Shown one piece after another: positions 27,260-34,926 of a DNA stretch of 38,770 nt. Each line of letters opens with the position of its first letter. The stretch's first letter is position 1. Source of the DNA: Mycobacterium paraffinicum (lineage in GTDB: Bacteria; Actinomycetota; Actinomycetes; Mycobacteriales; Mycobacteriaceae); the NCBI RefSeq assembly GCF_001907675.1, contig NZ_MPNT01000046.1, positions 1 through 38,770 of the forward strand. The letters run 5' to 3'. The notes below the pieces were generated by a model, which saw only the letters and a list, made by a program, of their open reading frames with translations, was not told the DNA's origin and did not search any database. The translations under genes and the position numbers were made by a program.

Positions 27260-28165
27260 TCAGGCTTTGACCGCGCTCACCAGGGTGTTACGCGAAACCA
27301 TCGACCCGGCGTCCGTGTCGGGCCCGGGCACCGGCCTGCCGTTTTGGCGCAGGAAGTCGGCCAGCGGGGTGCCGACGGCGGTCCAGCCCCGGTCGCCGAA
27401 CCATTCGGTGGCCGGTGCGACCCGCTCGTTGTAGACCAGCTGATAGAAGGGGCGCTCGGCACCGTCGGCCATCGCGGCGCGTTCCGCCTCGCGTTTCGCC
27501 TCGAAGTCGTCCTGGTCGAGGGGCGCGCCGTCCTCGACGGCGACGTGGCTGCCGGGGGCGGCCAGGTTGTCGATGCCCGTGAACAGCTGCTCCTCCGCGG
27601 CGGCCGGGAGGTAGATCAGCAGGCCTTCGGCTATCCACGCCGACGGCGTGGTGGGATCAAAGCCGCCGTCACGCAAGGCCTGCGGCCAGTCGTCGCGCAG
27701 GTCCACCGCGATCTCGCGCCGCTCGGCCTTGGGTTGGGCGCCGTGGTCGGCGAGCACCTCACGCTTGAAGTCGAGGACCTGGGGTTGGTCCAGCTCGAAA
27801 ATCGTCGTCCCGGCTGGCCAGTCCAGCCGGTAGGCCCGCGAATCCAGTCCGGCCGCCAGGATGACCACCTGGCGCACGCCCGCGTCGGCGGCGCGGCGGA
27901 AGTACTCGTCGAAGTATTTGGTGCGGGCGCCCTGGAAGTCGACGAAATGCGCGCCCCAGTCCGGGGTCTTCAGCTGGTGGTCAGGGAGCTTGCCGTCGAG
28001 CACGTCGGCCGCCCACCCGCCCACGGCGCGGCAGAACAGCTCCGCATACGGGTCGACGGCCAGCGGGTCCGGCTTCTGCGCCTCGAGCGCTCGCGCGGTC
28101 GCCACGAATAAGGCCGTCGAACCGACACTTGTTGTGATGTCCCAGGTATCGCCTTCACTACGCAC
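27260..28165 (-). CDS. SAM-dependent methyltransferase, Rv0281-like (LCMT/PPM family)
   Basis: 301 residues from GTG 28165 ([28 protein letters not shown]), the typical opening of the large mycobacterial family of putative O-methyltransferases (about 300 aa, leucine carboxyl methyltransferase-like). The SAM motif is [18 protein letters not shown], followed by the acidic [14 protein letters not shown]. Substrates for this family are mostly unknown. In Mtb the same gene precedes eccA3. Here the frameshifted PPE lies between them, on the same strand 147 bp downstream. It is divergent from the DIP1984-like gene. Confidence 0.92.
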   Translation of the reverse strand: MRSEGDTWDITTSVGSTALFVATARALEAQKPDPLAVDPYAELFCRAVGGWAADVLDGKLPDHQLKTPDWGAHFVDFQGARTKYFDEYFRRAADAGVRQVVILAAGLDSRAYRLDWPAGTTIFELDQPQVLDFKREVLADHGAQPKAERREIAVDLRDDWPQALRDGGFDPTTPSAWIAEGLLIYLPAAAEEQLFTGIDNLAAPGSHVAVEDGAPLDQDDFEAKREAERAAMADGAERPFYQLVYNERVAPATEWFGDRGWTAVGTPLADFLRQNGRPVPGPDTDAGSMVSRNTLVSAVKA

Positions 28166-28281
28166 GAATTCGACAGTACCGGCGGTCGCCGACGTACGAC
28201 GGGCCCGCTGATCACCACGGGCGGGCTGTGCTCGGACCTATCCTGTTTAGGCAGCCGCGCCACCCACCGGAGGGGGACATT

Positions 28282-28752
28282 GTGAAGCTGGCCGAGGCGT
28301 TGTCATTGCGGGCCGATGCGCTGCGCCGTATCGAACAGTTGCGCACGCGCATTGTGAGCAACGCCCGCTACCAGGAGGGCGAAGAACCTGCCGAAGATGC
28401 GGCGGCCCTGCTCGCCGAAGTCGAGGGCGTGCTGGGCGAGTACGAAGTGTTGATCAGGCGGATCAATCGCACGAACGCGGCGACGACGATCGGCACGGAC
28501 GGCACGCTGACCGACGCGTTGGCCCGCCGGGATGCGCTGCGTTGGCGTCACCACGTTCTCAAGAGCGCAGCGGACGCGGCCGCCGGGAGCAATCAGCAGG
28601 GCTACTCCCGACAACTGCGTTCTGAGCTAAAGATGTTGTCCGCCTTGACCGTTGCGGATGTGCGCGCGCAAGCTGACCAGGTGGCTCGCGAGCTTCGTGA
28701 GCTCGACGTGCGGATCCAGCGATCGAACTGGGAGGTAGACCTGTTGGAGTAA
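28282..28752 (+). CDS. DIP1984-family (septicolysin-like) coiled-coil protein
   Basis: 156 residues from GTG 28282, with a strong AGGGGGAC ribosome site; a start at 28228 was rejected because it lacks one. The sequence is almost all charged helix (KLAEALSLRADALRRIEQLRTR...; VARELRELDVRIQRSNWEVDLLE) and matches my memory of the DIP1984 family. The family is sometimes labelled septicolysin, but no toxin feature is visible: no signal peptide and no membrane helix. I recall it being discussed in connection with RNA, but I cannot confirm that from here. A tRNA-like GC-rich structured segment begins 8 bases after its stop codon. Confidence 0.75.
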   Translation: MKLAEALSLRADALRRIEQLRTRIVSNARYQEGEEPAEDAAALLAEVEGVLGEYEVLIRRINRTNAATTIGTDGTLTDALARRDALRWRHHVLKSAADAAAGSNQQGYSRQLRSELKMLSALTVADVRAQADQVARELRELDVRIQRSNWEVDLLE

Positions 28753-28760
28753 GGGATCCG

Positions 28761-28874
28761 GGTGTAGCAGGTAGGCGTCGCGGAGGCGCGCACGAGCCCA
28801 GGCCGGCGGGCCAAGTCCGGTCTCTCCTGGCGCACGAAGGGCAGTGCAGAGGGTTCGACTCCCCAACTCACACC
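28761..28874 (+). ncRNA. candidate tRNA-like structured RNA downstream of the DIP1984-like gene
   Basis: The segment ends pair (GGTGT 28761-28765 with ACACC 28870-28874). A D-loop-like AGGTAGGC lies near the 5' side, and a canonical T-loop GGG-TTCGACT-CCC (28851-28863) near the 3' side. In between are hairpins: CGCG/CGCG with a GAGG loop (28779-28790), CCAGG/CCTGG (28798-28802 with 28826-28830) enclosing CCGG/CCGG, and GCAC/GTGC (28832-28835 with 28844-28847). It is too long for a tRNA and has no anticodon arm or CCA. Y RNA-like RNAs of bacteria have a tRNA-like module of this kind; the link is inference. GC-rich DNA forms hairpins by chance, so confidence is modest. Confidence 0.35.
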
Positions 28875-28983
28875 GCAGCCCCGCATTGCGCACAGGTGAC
28901 GGGGCACAGCGCACAGCACATCACCGCGTGCGGATCCGTGACGACGAGGGTGGGCACGGGGCATACACCGACCGGTTCCAACG

Positions 28984-29000
28984 CGGACGCGCACCGTCCG
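28984..29000 (-). terminator. possible hairpin terminator of the kinase operon
   Basis: On the minus strand CGGACG-GTGCG-CGTCCG forms a 6-bp stem about 24 bases after the kinase stop codon at 29024. No T-run follows, which is common in mycobacteria. Confidence 0.35.
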
Positions 29001-29023
29001 ACGCTGCGGATCGTCAGACGGCA

Positions 29024-31045
29024 TCAGTGGATCTGGTTGGCGAGCTTGGTCACCAACGCGGTGTCGAGGTAAGCGGTGGCGGCCGGGCCGCCGGAGTTGA
29101 GGGCGACGATGGTGGCGGGGTCGTCGACGATGACCAGGGTGCCGCCGAAACTGCCGTATCTGGCGGGCAGGCCCGCGTATCCCCCGCCGCCTGCGGCCGG
29201 GTCGGTGCGCAGCAACAGCATGACGTCGCTGCGCGCGGAGTAGTCAACGTCATTGATGTCGAACGGGACCTCTACCGGGCCGCCGGGGCTGCGCTTGTAA
29301 TGGGTGTTGTAGGTGAAGCCGATGCTTTCCAGGTAGCCGCTCGGCGGTGACGGCGCCGCGGCGGCTGTCGTCGTGGTGCCGGTGTAGTTGACCACGACGA
29401 TGCTCTTGCCGGAAAAGGCGCCGTGCTCGGAGCGGATGGCGTTCTGCTGGGATTGCGCCTTGTCGACGAGGGTTTTGGCCGTGTCGGTGCGGCCCAGGGC
29501 GGTGGCGATCCAATTCAGCTGCGTCTGCCAGGTCCAGTCCTGGCTGTCGTCGGCGGGCTGGGTGAGAGTGGGCGCGATCGCCGTCAGGGCCTGGTAGGTG
29601 GGTTGGTCGATGTCGCCGGTGTCGATGATGAGATCGGGCTTGGCGGCGGCGATCGCCGCGGTGTCGGCGGCGGCGAACACCGGTGGTGACGAATGCACCA
29701 GTGGCTGCAGCCAATTCGGCACGGTCGCGTTGGCGGCATTCATCAGGACGGGCTGGACTCCCAGCGACAGGACGGCATCGGGATCGCCGGGTCCGAGCGC
29801 CGCGATGGCCATCGGACGGTGCGCAAGCTTGACGGTGCCGAATTTGGTTGTGAGGGTTTGTGGTTCATAGGGTCCCAGGCCGCCGCCGCTACGGCCGAAC
29901 AGGTGGATGCCCACGACGGCGGCGGCTACCAGCACCGCGACAACAACGGTCGCCGCGACGGCGAGGCGAGTGCGTTTGTGCCGCTTGGCTTTAGGCGACA
30001 AGCCAGGGCCGCCGAACGAAGGCGGCATGCCGGTGAACTGTGGGGGCGCCGCGTGGTGCGGGGCCACGGCGGCCCCGCGGGGGTCGTACGCGGGCCAACC
30101 GGGCACCGGCGCCGCCCCCGGGGGCACGGTTGGCGGATAGGTCACCGTTGGATTGGTCGGGTTGCCCGCCGGTGGCCCGCCGGGGCCGGTGTGCGTCATG
30201 GGCACCGGCCTGCCGGTCAACGCGGCCGCGGTGGCAGCCGCCAGCGCACCGGCGGTCTGGAAACGCTCGGCGGGGTCCTTGGCCAGCGCCCGGGCCATCA
30301 CGTGGTCGACCTCGCGGGGCAGGGCCGGGTTGACGTCGGTGGGGCGCGGGACGGGCCGCATCAGGTGTCCGGCCAACATGGCCGGCAACGAGTTGTCCTC
30401 GTAGGGGGTGCGGCTGGTCAGCAGCCGGAACAGCGCGCAGCCCAGCGAATAGATGTCGCTGCGGGGGTCTGCCGCCCCGCCCTCGATGGTCTCCGGTGCG
30501 GCGTAGGCGGCGGTGCCGACCATCGAGCCCGTGGCGGTCAGCGTGGTGGCGTCATCGAGGGCGCGCGCAATGCCGAAGTCTGCCAACAAGACTCGCTCAT
30601 GGTCGCTGCCCGGCGCTGAGACCAGGAAGTTTCCGGGTTTGATGTCGCGGTGCAGCACCCGCCGGGAGTGCGCGTAGTCGAGTGCGGCGGCGACGTCGGT
30701 GACGATGCGCACGATGCGGGCGGGGGTGAGGTTGGCGCGGTCCAGGTCGTTGGCCGCGGTTCCCTCGACGTACTCCATGGCGATCCACAGGTGTCCGTCG
30801 TCGGTCTCACCGCGGTTGTAGACCCGCACGATGTTCGGATGGTTCAAGGTGGCGGCCAGGTCGGCCTCGCGGGTGAAACGGACCCTGAATTGGTGGTCCA
30901 CGGACAGCTCGGCCGACAGGATCTTCAACGCATCGCTGCGGGGCAGCGTCGGGTGGCGGGCCAGGTACACCGTGCCCATCCCGCCGGAGCCGAGCACTCC
31001 TTCGATGCGGTATCCGGCGATGACCGTTCCGACGGCGAGAGGCAT
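29024..31045 (-). CDS. transmembrane Ser/Thr protein kinase with FecB-like siderophore-binding outer domain
   Basis: 673 residues from ATG 31045. A Hanks-type kinase domain (about 10-270) has all key residues: GSGGMGTVY P-loop, Lys41, HRDIKPGN with Asp134, DFG at 156-158, and APE near 183-185. The activation loop (DDATTLTATGSMVGTAAY) is rich in Thr. A Pro-rich juxtamembrane linker (280-355) leads to one membrane helix at 361-384. The outer domain (about 398-673) follows the class III periplasmic binding protein pattern: FGTVKLAHRPMAIAALGPGDPDAVLSLGV, IAAAKPDLIIDTGDIDQPTYQALTAIAPTL, then W...L..IATALGRTDTA. This is the fold of Fe3+-siderophore and haem carriers such as FecB. None of the Mtb kinases I remember has this sensor. 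It is the last gene of an operon, 7 bases after a lipoprotein gene. Confidence 0.93.
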   Translation of the reverse strand: MPLAVGTVIAGYRIEGVLGSGGMGTVYLARHPTLPRSDALKILSAELSVDHQFRVRFTREADLAATLNHPNIVRVYNRGETDDGHLWIAMEYVEGTAANDLDRANLTPARIVRIVTDVAAALDYAHSRRVLHRDIKPGNFLVSAPGSDHERVLLADFGIARALDDATTLTATGSMVGTAAYAAPETIEGGAADPRSDIYSLGCALFRLLTSRTPYEDNSLPAMLAGHLMRPVPRPTDVNPALPREVDHVMARALAKDPAERFQTAGALAAATAAALTGRPVPMTHTGPGGPPAGNPTNPTVTYPPTVPPGAAPVPGWPAYDPRGAAVAPHHAAPPQFTGMPPSFGGPGLSPKAKRHKRTRLAVAATVVVAVLVAAAVVGIHLFGRSGGGLGPYEPQTLTTKFGTVKLAHRPMAIAALGPGDPDAVLSLGVQPVLMNAANATVPNWLQPLVHSSPPVFAAADTAAIAAAKPDLIIDTGDIDQPTYQALTAIAPTLTQPADDSQDWTWQTQLNWIATALGRTDTAKTLVDKAQSQQNAIRSEHGAFSGKSIVVVNYTGTTTTAAAAPSPPSGYLESIGFTYNTHYKRSPGGPVEVPFDINDVDYSARSDVMLLLRTDPAAGGGGYAGLPARYGSFGGTLVIVDDPATIVALNSGGPAATAYLDTALVTKLANQIH

Positions 31046-31052
31046 CAGGCGC

Positions 31053-32261
31053 TCATTTCCCGGTGAGCATGCGATATTGGGCGGCCATCATCTGATGCAG
31101 CGCATTCTCTTGTTCGTTCTGCATCTCGTAGGCGTAGCGGTCCGCGCGCGCCACACACCAGTAGCCCAACGTCTCGTTGAAGCATTTCGCCTTGGGCATG
31201 CCGCTTATCCCACCGACTTGGTGCGGCCCGGACATGTCGGCGACGATGCGCGCCGCCGCGCCGCCGTCGGGGGTCTGATAGACCCGGGTTTCCAGCACGT
31301 AGGCGACCTCTTGGACGTTGGCGGACTTGAACAATGCCTGTAGGCGCACCGGGTCGTCCGCCTCCAAGTGCAGCGCCCCGTGCGCGTCGTAGATGCCGTC
31401 GTTGATCGACTCGTTTTCCTGTCGGGGCGCCACGGTGTGCGCCATCAGCCCGTCGGGATCCAACGGCAGCTGGGCCATCCGATCCGGCGGGGTGGGCTTG
31501 AAGGCATCGATCAGGGGCTGCTGGAGATCCAGCGTGGTGGCGATCAATTGCGCTGCGAGATCGGCTGTGTCGGCCGACGTCGCCGTTTGGGCGAGCAGGT
31601 ACTGGCCGTGGGCGCTCAGGGCGGTCACCGAGAAGCGTGGACCACCCGGGGCGGGGTACTGTTCGGTCCAGCGGAAGCTCAGCGCGGCCGTCCCGGGGTG
31701 ACGGGGAATCGAAAAAGGCTGTGTGGGAAGTGGTTTACTGTCGAATGGCATCGTCAGGGTGGCGCCTTTGGCGGCCATGTCGGCGGCCGCCGCGGTCGCG
31801 TCGTCGGGGCTGGACAGCTCCAACACGATGTTGAGGAGCGCTTTGTAGGGGCCTTTTTCGGTGTGCCGTGAGCTGGAAAACCCGGCCAGCAGGTTATGGC
31901 CGCGCAGTGCGTCGCCCAGCGGGATGCCCAGCAACGCGTTGACCGCGTCGGTGTCTTTGACCACGCCGGAATCGATTTGGGCGTAATCGGTCAGGTCGCG
32001 GTCGACCTCCCAGGGCCCGACGACGGCGCCGGCCAGGCGGCGCCCTTCGGCCCAGCCGCCGCGCAGCGCGTCACCGGCGTCGCCCAGCGGGTCGCGCGGG
32101 GTGGTGGGGAAGTTCCCGGCGTCGAGCAGCGCCAGGTCGACACCGTCGGATCCGTCCGTCCCCGGAGCTTTGACGGCGGTTCCCGCGACGGTCGAACTGC
32201 ACGCGACGGTCAGCGCAGCGACCGCGACGGCGAGGCCCCACGGGCGGGTGCGGCGCGTCAT
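31053..32261 (-). CDS. DUF7373-type lipoprotein, second of a tandem pair
   Basis: 402 residues from ATG 32261, whose ATGA overlaps the stop of the preceding paralogue. A lipoprotein signal peptide (MTRRTRPWGLAVAVAALTVAC) puts the acylated Cys at 21; Thr at -3 is slightly off the usual lipobox. The mature protein has two similar halves of alpha/beta character and ends with KCFNETLGYWCVARADRYAY and HQMMAAQYRML. The same end pattern is found in the gene upstream. I recall the family as DUF7373 mycobacterial lipoproteins of unknown role. It is co-transcribed with the kinase (7-base gap), so it may present ligand to the kinase or regulate its outer domain; that is inference. Confidence 0.85.
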   Translation of the reverse strand: MTRRTRPWGLAVAVAALTVACSSTVAGTAVKAPGTDGSDGVDLALLDAGNFPTTPRDPLGDAGDALRGGWAEGRRLAGAVVGPWEVDRDLTDYAQIDSGVVKDTDAVNALLGIPLGDALRGHNLLAGFSSSRHTEKGPYKALLNIVLELSSPDDATAAAADMAAKGATLTMPFDSKPLPTQPFSIPRHPGTAALSFRWTEQYPAPGGPRFSVTALSAHGQYLLAQTATSADTADLAAQLIATTLDLQQPLIDAFKPTPPDRMAQLPLDPDGLMAHTVAPRQENESINDGIYDAHGALHLEADDPVRLQALFKSANVQEVAYVLETRVYQTPDGGAAARIVADMSGPHQVGGISGMPKAKCFNETLGYWCVARADRYAYEMQNEQENALHQMMAAQYRMLTGK

Positions 32262-33610
32262 GACGCCGTCAGCATCAGGTATTGGGCCGCGACGATCTGG
32301 TGCGCCTCGACCTCCTGGGCGGCAGTGACTTTGAATGCGTAGCGGTCGGCGGTGGCGAGGCACAGGAAGCGCACCGCGCCCAACTCGCCGGTGTCGGGCC
32401 CGCGGTCGAAGCAGCGCGCCGAGGGCAGCCCGTTGATGCCGGGGGCGGAGCGGTAGCCCAGGAAGGGAACATCGATGCGGGCAAGCCCGTCGGCCGCGCG
32501 CTGTGCGCCGGTGGTGTCGACGGCCTCGTAGACGGCGCTGCGGTCGACGGCGACGTGACCGATGCCGGCGTCGGTGAACATCGCCTGGGTGGCCACGGGG
32601 TCGGGCCGGAAATGCAGCGCGCCGTGCGGTGGATAGACCGCGGCCTGGTTGACGCTGGGGTCGGTAACGGGCACGGTGCGGGCCAGCAGTCCGGTGGGGT
32701 CGGCGGGCAGGGTGGCCAGCCGGTCCAGCGGGGTGGCCTGGAAGTGGTCGGCCATCGGGCCCTGCAGGTCAAGGGTTTTGGCGATCATGTCGGCGGCGGC
32801 GCCGGCGCTCTCTTTCGAGCCGGCGAACTGGAAGAACACATAGGGGCCGTGAGCGGTGAACGCTTCGGCCTCGAAGCCGCCCGACAAGGGTGCCACGTTC
32901 GCCATCGTGTCGGGGTGGTGCGCGACGGGCAGCCGGGTAGCCGGGATGTTGCCCGGCCGGATGGTGGCCACGTCGGCGGCGGCCATCGCCGCGGCCGCGT
33001 CGGTGGCGTCCTGAGGGCCCGGAAAACGGAAGACCCCGTTGTCGAGGATCTTGGGTTTGTCCGGCGGCGGCTGGCCGGGTGGGGCTGGCGGGGTGGCGCG
33101 CCCGCTGACGAAGCCGGCGACGAAGTGATGGGCTGCGGCGATCGCGGCGATCGAATCACCGCGCACCAGCGCCGAAAGCCGGCCCACCTCGGGAAGTGCT
33201 GTGGTGGGCGCGATTTCGGCGCTCAGCGGGCTGATCAGCATCCCGTCGACCTGCCAGGGACCCGCGACCATGTCCGCCATCCGTTGGGATTCGACCCGGC
33301 GCCCGGCCGCGTCGTCGGCGACGGTACCCAGCGGCGGGCGCGGTCGGCGCGGATAGTTGCCTGGATCGAGCAGCGTCACGTCGGCCGCCGGTGGCGCCGG
33401 GCCGCCGGACTTGACTGCGCTGCCGGTGACCACCGTCGAGCAGGCGCTGTCCAGTACGGTCACCGCCGCGATCGCGGCGATCAGCAACGCCGGCGACGGC
33501 AGCCCGGCGCGAATCCGTTTCTCGGCCGGACGGATTCGGCGCCATTCGGCGTCGCCGGGGACATGGCCGATCCGCGGGGAGCGGTTACGCGGCGCGCGCC
33601 CATCCCCCAT
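32258..33610 (-). CDS. DUF7373-type lipoprotein, first of a tandem pair
   Basis: 450 residues from ATG 33610, with a GAGGGGATAGGG ribosome region; a further upstream frame to 33691 lacks support. After an unusually long basic N-terminus (about 37 residues) comes a hydrophobic segment and Cys57 (LLIAAIAAVTVLDSAC). Asp at -3 weakens the lipobox, so it may instead be a membrane-anchored protein. The rest aligns with the next gene: a DVTLLDPGNYPRRPRPPLG-type start, LTVDLQGP-like repeats, then RCFDRGPDTG...CLATADRYAF and HQIVAAQYLML near the end. First gene of the lipoprotein-lipoprotein-kinase operon. The 188-bp gap upstream (33611-33798) holds a terminator hairpin for the preceding gene, and I could not find a clear promoter. 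Confidence 0.83.
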   Translation of the reverse strand: MGDGRAPRNRSPRIGHVPGDAEWRRIRPAEKRIRAGLPSPALLIAAIAAVTVLDSACSTVVTGSAVKSGGPAPPAADVTLLDPGNYPRRPRPPLGTVADDAAGRRVESQRMADMVAGPWQVDGMLISPLSAEIAPTTALPEVGRLSALVRGDSIAAIAAAHHFVAGFVSGRATPPAPPGQPPPDKPKILDNGVFRFPGPQDATDAAAAMAAADVATIRPGNIPATRLPVAHHPDTMANVAPLSGGFEAEAFTAHGPYVFFQFAGSKESAGAAADMIAKTLDLQGPMADHFQATPLDRLATLPADPTGLLARTVPVTDPSVNQAAVYPPHGALHFRPDPVATQAMFTDAGIGHVAVDRSAVYEAVDTTGAQRAADGLARIDVPFLGYRSAPGINGLPSARCFDRGPDTGELGAVRFLCLATADRYAFKVTAAQEVEAHQIVAAQYLMLTAS

Positions 33611-33765
33611 CCCTATCCCCTCGTTTCGGCGCCCACTGCTGGCCACCCGCGGCGATCCCGACCAGACCAGCAGAATGGTAGTCCCTGTCACCAGCGCACC
33701 CGATTCGTTCGTCCATTTTGCCCATCATGGCCGCGGCGGCGTCGCTCGCGCACGATTCGCATTTC

Positions 33766-33800
33766 GATCACCGCCCTCCTTCGCGGCGAGGGCGGCGATC
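33766..33800 (-). terminator. hairpin terminator of the PknH-sensor-like gene
   Basis: GATCACCGCCCTC (33766-33778) and GAGGGCGGCGATC (33788-33800) form a 13-bp stem with one mismatch and a 9-base loop, overlapping the stop codon of the gene ending at 33799. There is no T-run, as in many mycobacterial terminators. It would insulate the lipoprotein/kinase operon from read-through. Confidence 0.55.
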
Positions 33801-34767
33801 AGCCGGCGGTGACGCGCTCGGCCATCCGGGTGGCGATGGTGATCGCTTGATCGGTGCGGTTCTCGCCACAGCTGCGCACGTCGATGACGATGTTGTTGCG
33901 CGCCGCCAGCGCTCGCTGGCACTGCCAACCCCCGGCGCCCTCCTGGGTGTTGGTGATGCTGAGCATGCCGTCACGGTTGGTGGCGGTGCCCGCTACCCAG
34001 ACGCTGGTCGGCTCCCGGCGGGTGGACAGGTGCAGGCTGGCGCCGTTGCACTTCGGCCACGCCTGGGCCTGTCTGGCGGCAAAGTCGTTGGCCGCCTTCG
34101 CGGTTGCGAAGTAGATCGCCGCGCTGTGGTTGAGGTGCCGGGCGCCGTCGCGGTCCTGCAGCGACTGCGTTCGAACCCCGATCCATCCGCTGCCGTCGAG
34201 TTCCGACTCCAGTGCGGGCGCCTGGATCTCACCGCATTCGGGCCGGTCAGTACTCAAGCCGCTGTAGGGAGTGTGGTCGTTGCCCGCGTCGGGCGCCGGT
34301 GCGATATCGGTGGCGCCCTCGATGCTGTTGATGGTCGCGACGTCCAGCATCAGGCCGGGCAGCGCCGACAACGGCACCGTGGGCGCCTCCGGCGCCGGGC
34401 CCGGGCCGACCGGCGCCGCGGAAGCCGCCGGCGCCGGCAGCATCGTCGAACTCGCCGTGTCGTCGGGGCTGGCGGCCACGTTGATCGCCAAGCCTGCGGC
34501 CGCCACAGTGACCACGACCGCGGCCCCCACCGCGATCTGCGCCCACGTGGGCCAGCGTCGCCGGGGCGCGGGGGCGAACACCGGCGGGTAGCCGGGTGCG
34601 GGCCACCAGGAGGGTGTCGCCGGCGGCGCTGCCGGCATCGGCGGAATTCGCGGTATCGGCGGTGGACCCGCGATCCCGAGCGGCCGGCGGGGCAAGACAG
34701 CGGTGACCTCCTCGCCGGGGATGCGCGGTGTCATGGGCGTCATGGGCGGGTGCGGGTAATGGGGCAT
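33799..34767 (-). CDS. membrane-anchored PknH-like sensor domain protein (no kinase)
   Basis: 322 residues from ATG 34767 with an AAGGA site. The cytosolic N-terminus is short and Pro-rich (1-70), then one membrane helix at 75-98 (WAQIAVGAAVVVTVAAAGLAINVAA), a Pro/Ala linker and an outer domain (about 130-322). That domain has the pattern of the PknH extracellular sensor (PknH-like C-terminal family): GWIGVRTQSLQDRDG, FATAKAANDFAARQAQAWPKC, WQCQRALAARNNIVIDVRSC. Four Cys (178, 240, 283, 300) match the two disulfides known in PknH. It looks like a PknH sensor with the kinase removed, and probably binds a cell-envelope ligand. Divergent from the related lipoprotein at 34927, both from a shared palindrome. 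Confidence 0.88.
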   Translation of the reverse strand: MPHYPHPPMTPMTPRIPGEEVTAVLPRRPLGIAGPPPIPRIPPMPAAPPATPSWWPAPGYPPVFAPAPRRRWPTWAQIAVGAAVVVTVAAAGLAINVAASPDDTASSTMLPAPAASAAPVGPGPAPEAPTVPLSALPGLMLDVATINSIEGATDIAPAPDAGNDHTPYSGLSTDRPECGEIQAPALESELDGSGWIGVRTQSLQDRDGARHLNHSAAIYFATAKAANDFAARQAQAWPKCNGASLHLSTRREPTSVWVAGTATNRDGMLSITNTQEGAGGWQCQRALAARNNIVIDVRSCGENRTDQAITIATRMAERVTAG

Positions 34768-34821
34768 TGGGAGTCCTTCGGAACGAGGTGACTGCGCGGC
34801 ATCTTCCGCCGCATGCTCCGA

Positions 34822-34850
34822 ATTGAAACACAGCGTTTGGGGAAGCGCAA
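34822..34850 (-). promoter_or_regulatory. minus-strand promoter of the PknH-sensor-like gene
   Basis: Minus strand -35 TTGCGC (+ 34845-34850), 17-bp spacer, -10 TTCAAT (+ 34822-34827). It faces away from the palindrome GTTTTCAAAC at 34852-34861 and mirrors the plus-strand promoter on the other side. Confidence 0.5.
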
Positions 34851-34862
34851 TGTTTTCAAACG
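34851..34862. promoter_or_regulatory. shared operator palindrome between divergent sensor genes
   Basis: TGTTTTCAAACG is an almost perfect palindrome (GTTTTCAAAC core) placed exactly between two outward-facing -35 elements. A near-identical palindrome precedes the DUF4333-like gene at 37518-37529. Confidence 0.6.
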
Positions 34863-34891
34863 TTGCACCGCTCCGTTTTTATTGCTAGCGT
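34863..34891 (+). promoter_or_regulatory. plus-strand promoter of the PknH-sensor-like lipoprotein
   Basis: -35 TTGCAC (34863-34868), 17-bp spacer, -10 TAGCGT (34886-34891), 36 bases before the start at 34927. Motif, spacing and upstream palindrome match the promoter at 37530-37558. Confidence 0.6.
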
Positions 34892-34926
34892 TCCGCCATA
34901 CCCGGACGACCTGGCAGGAGGACCCC

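Noticed and set aside
28761..28874. A functional tRNA gene
   Set aside because: The T-loop is canonical, but the T-stem has only three pairs, the acceptor has five, the length is 114 bases and there is no anticodon arm or CCA; kept only as a tRNA-like candidate.
29024..29350. Plus-strand frames opposite the kinase outer domain (for example 28844-29350)
   Set aside because: They are opposite a well-supported coding region and lack family features or ribosome sites.
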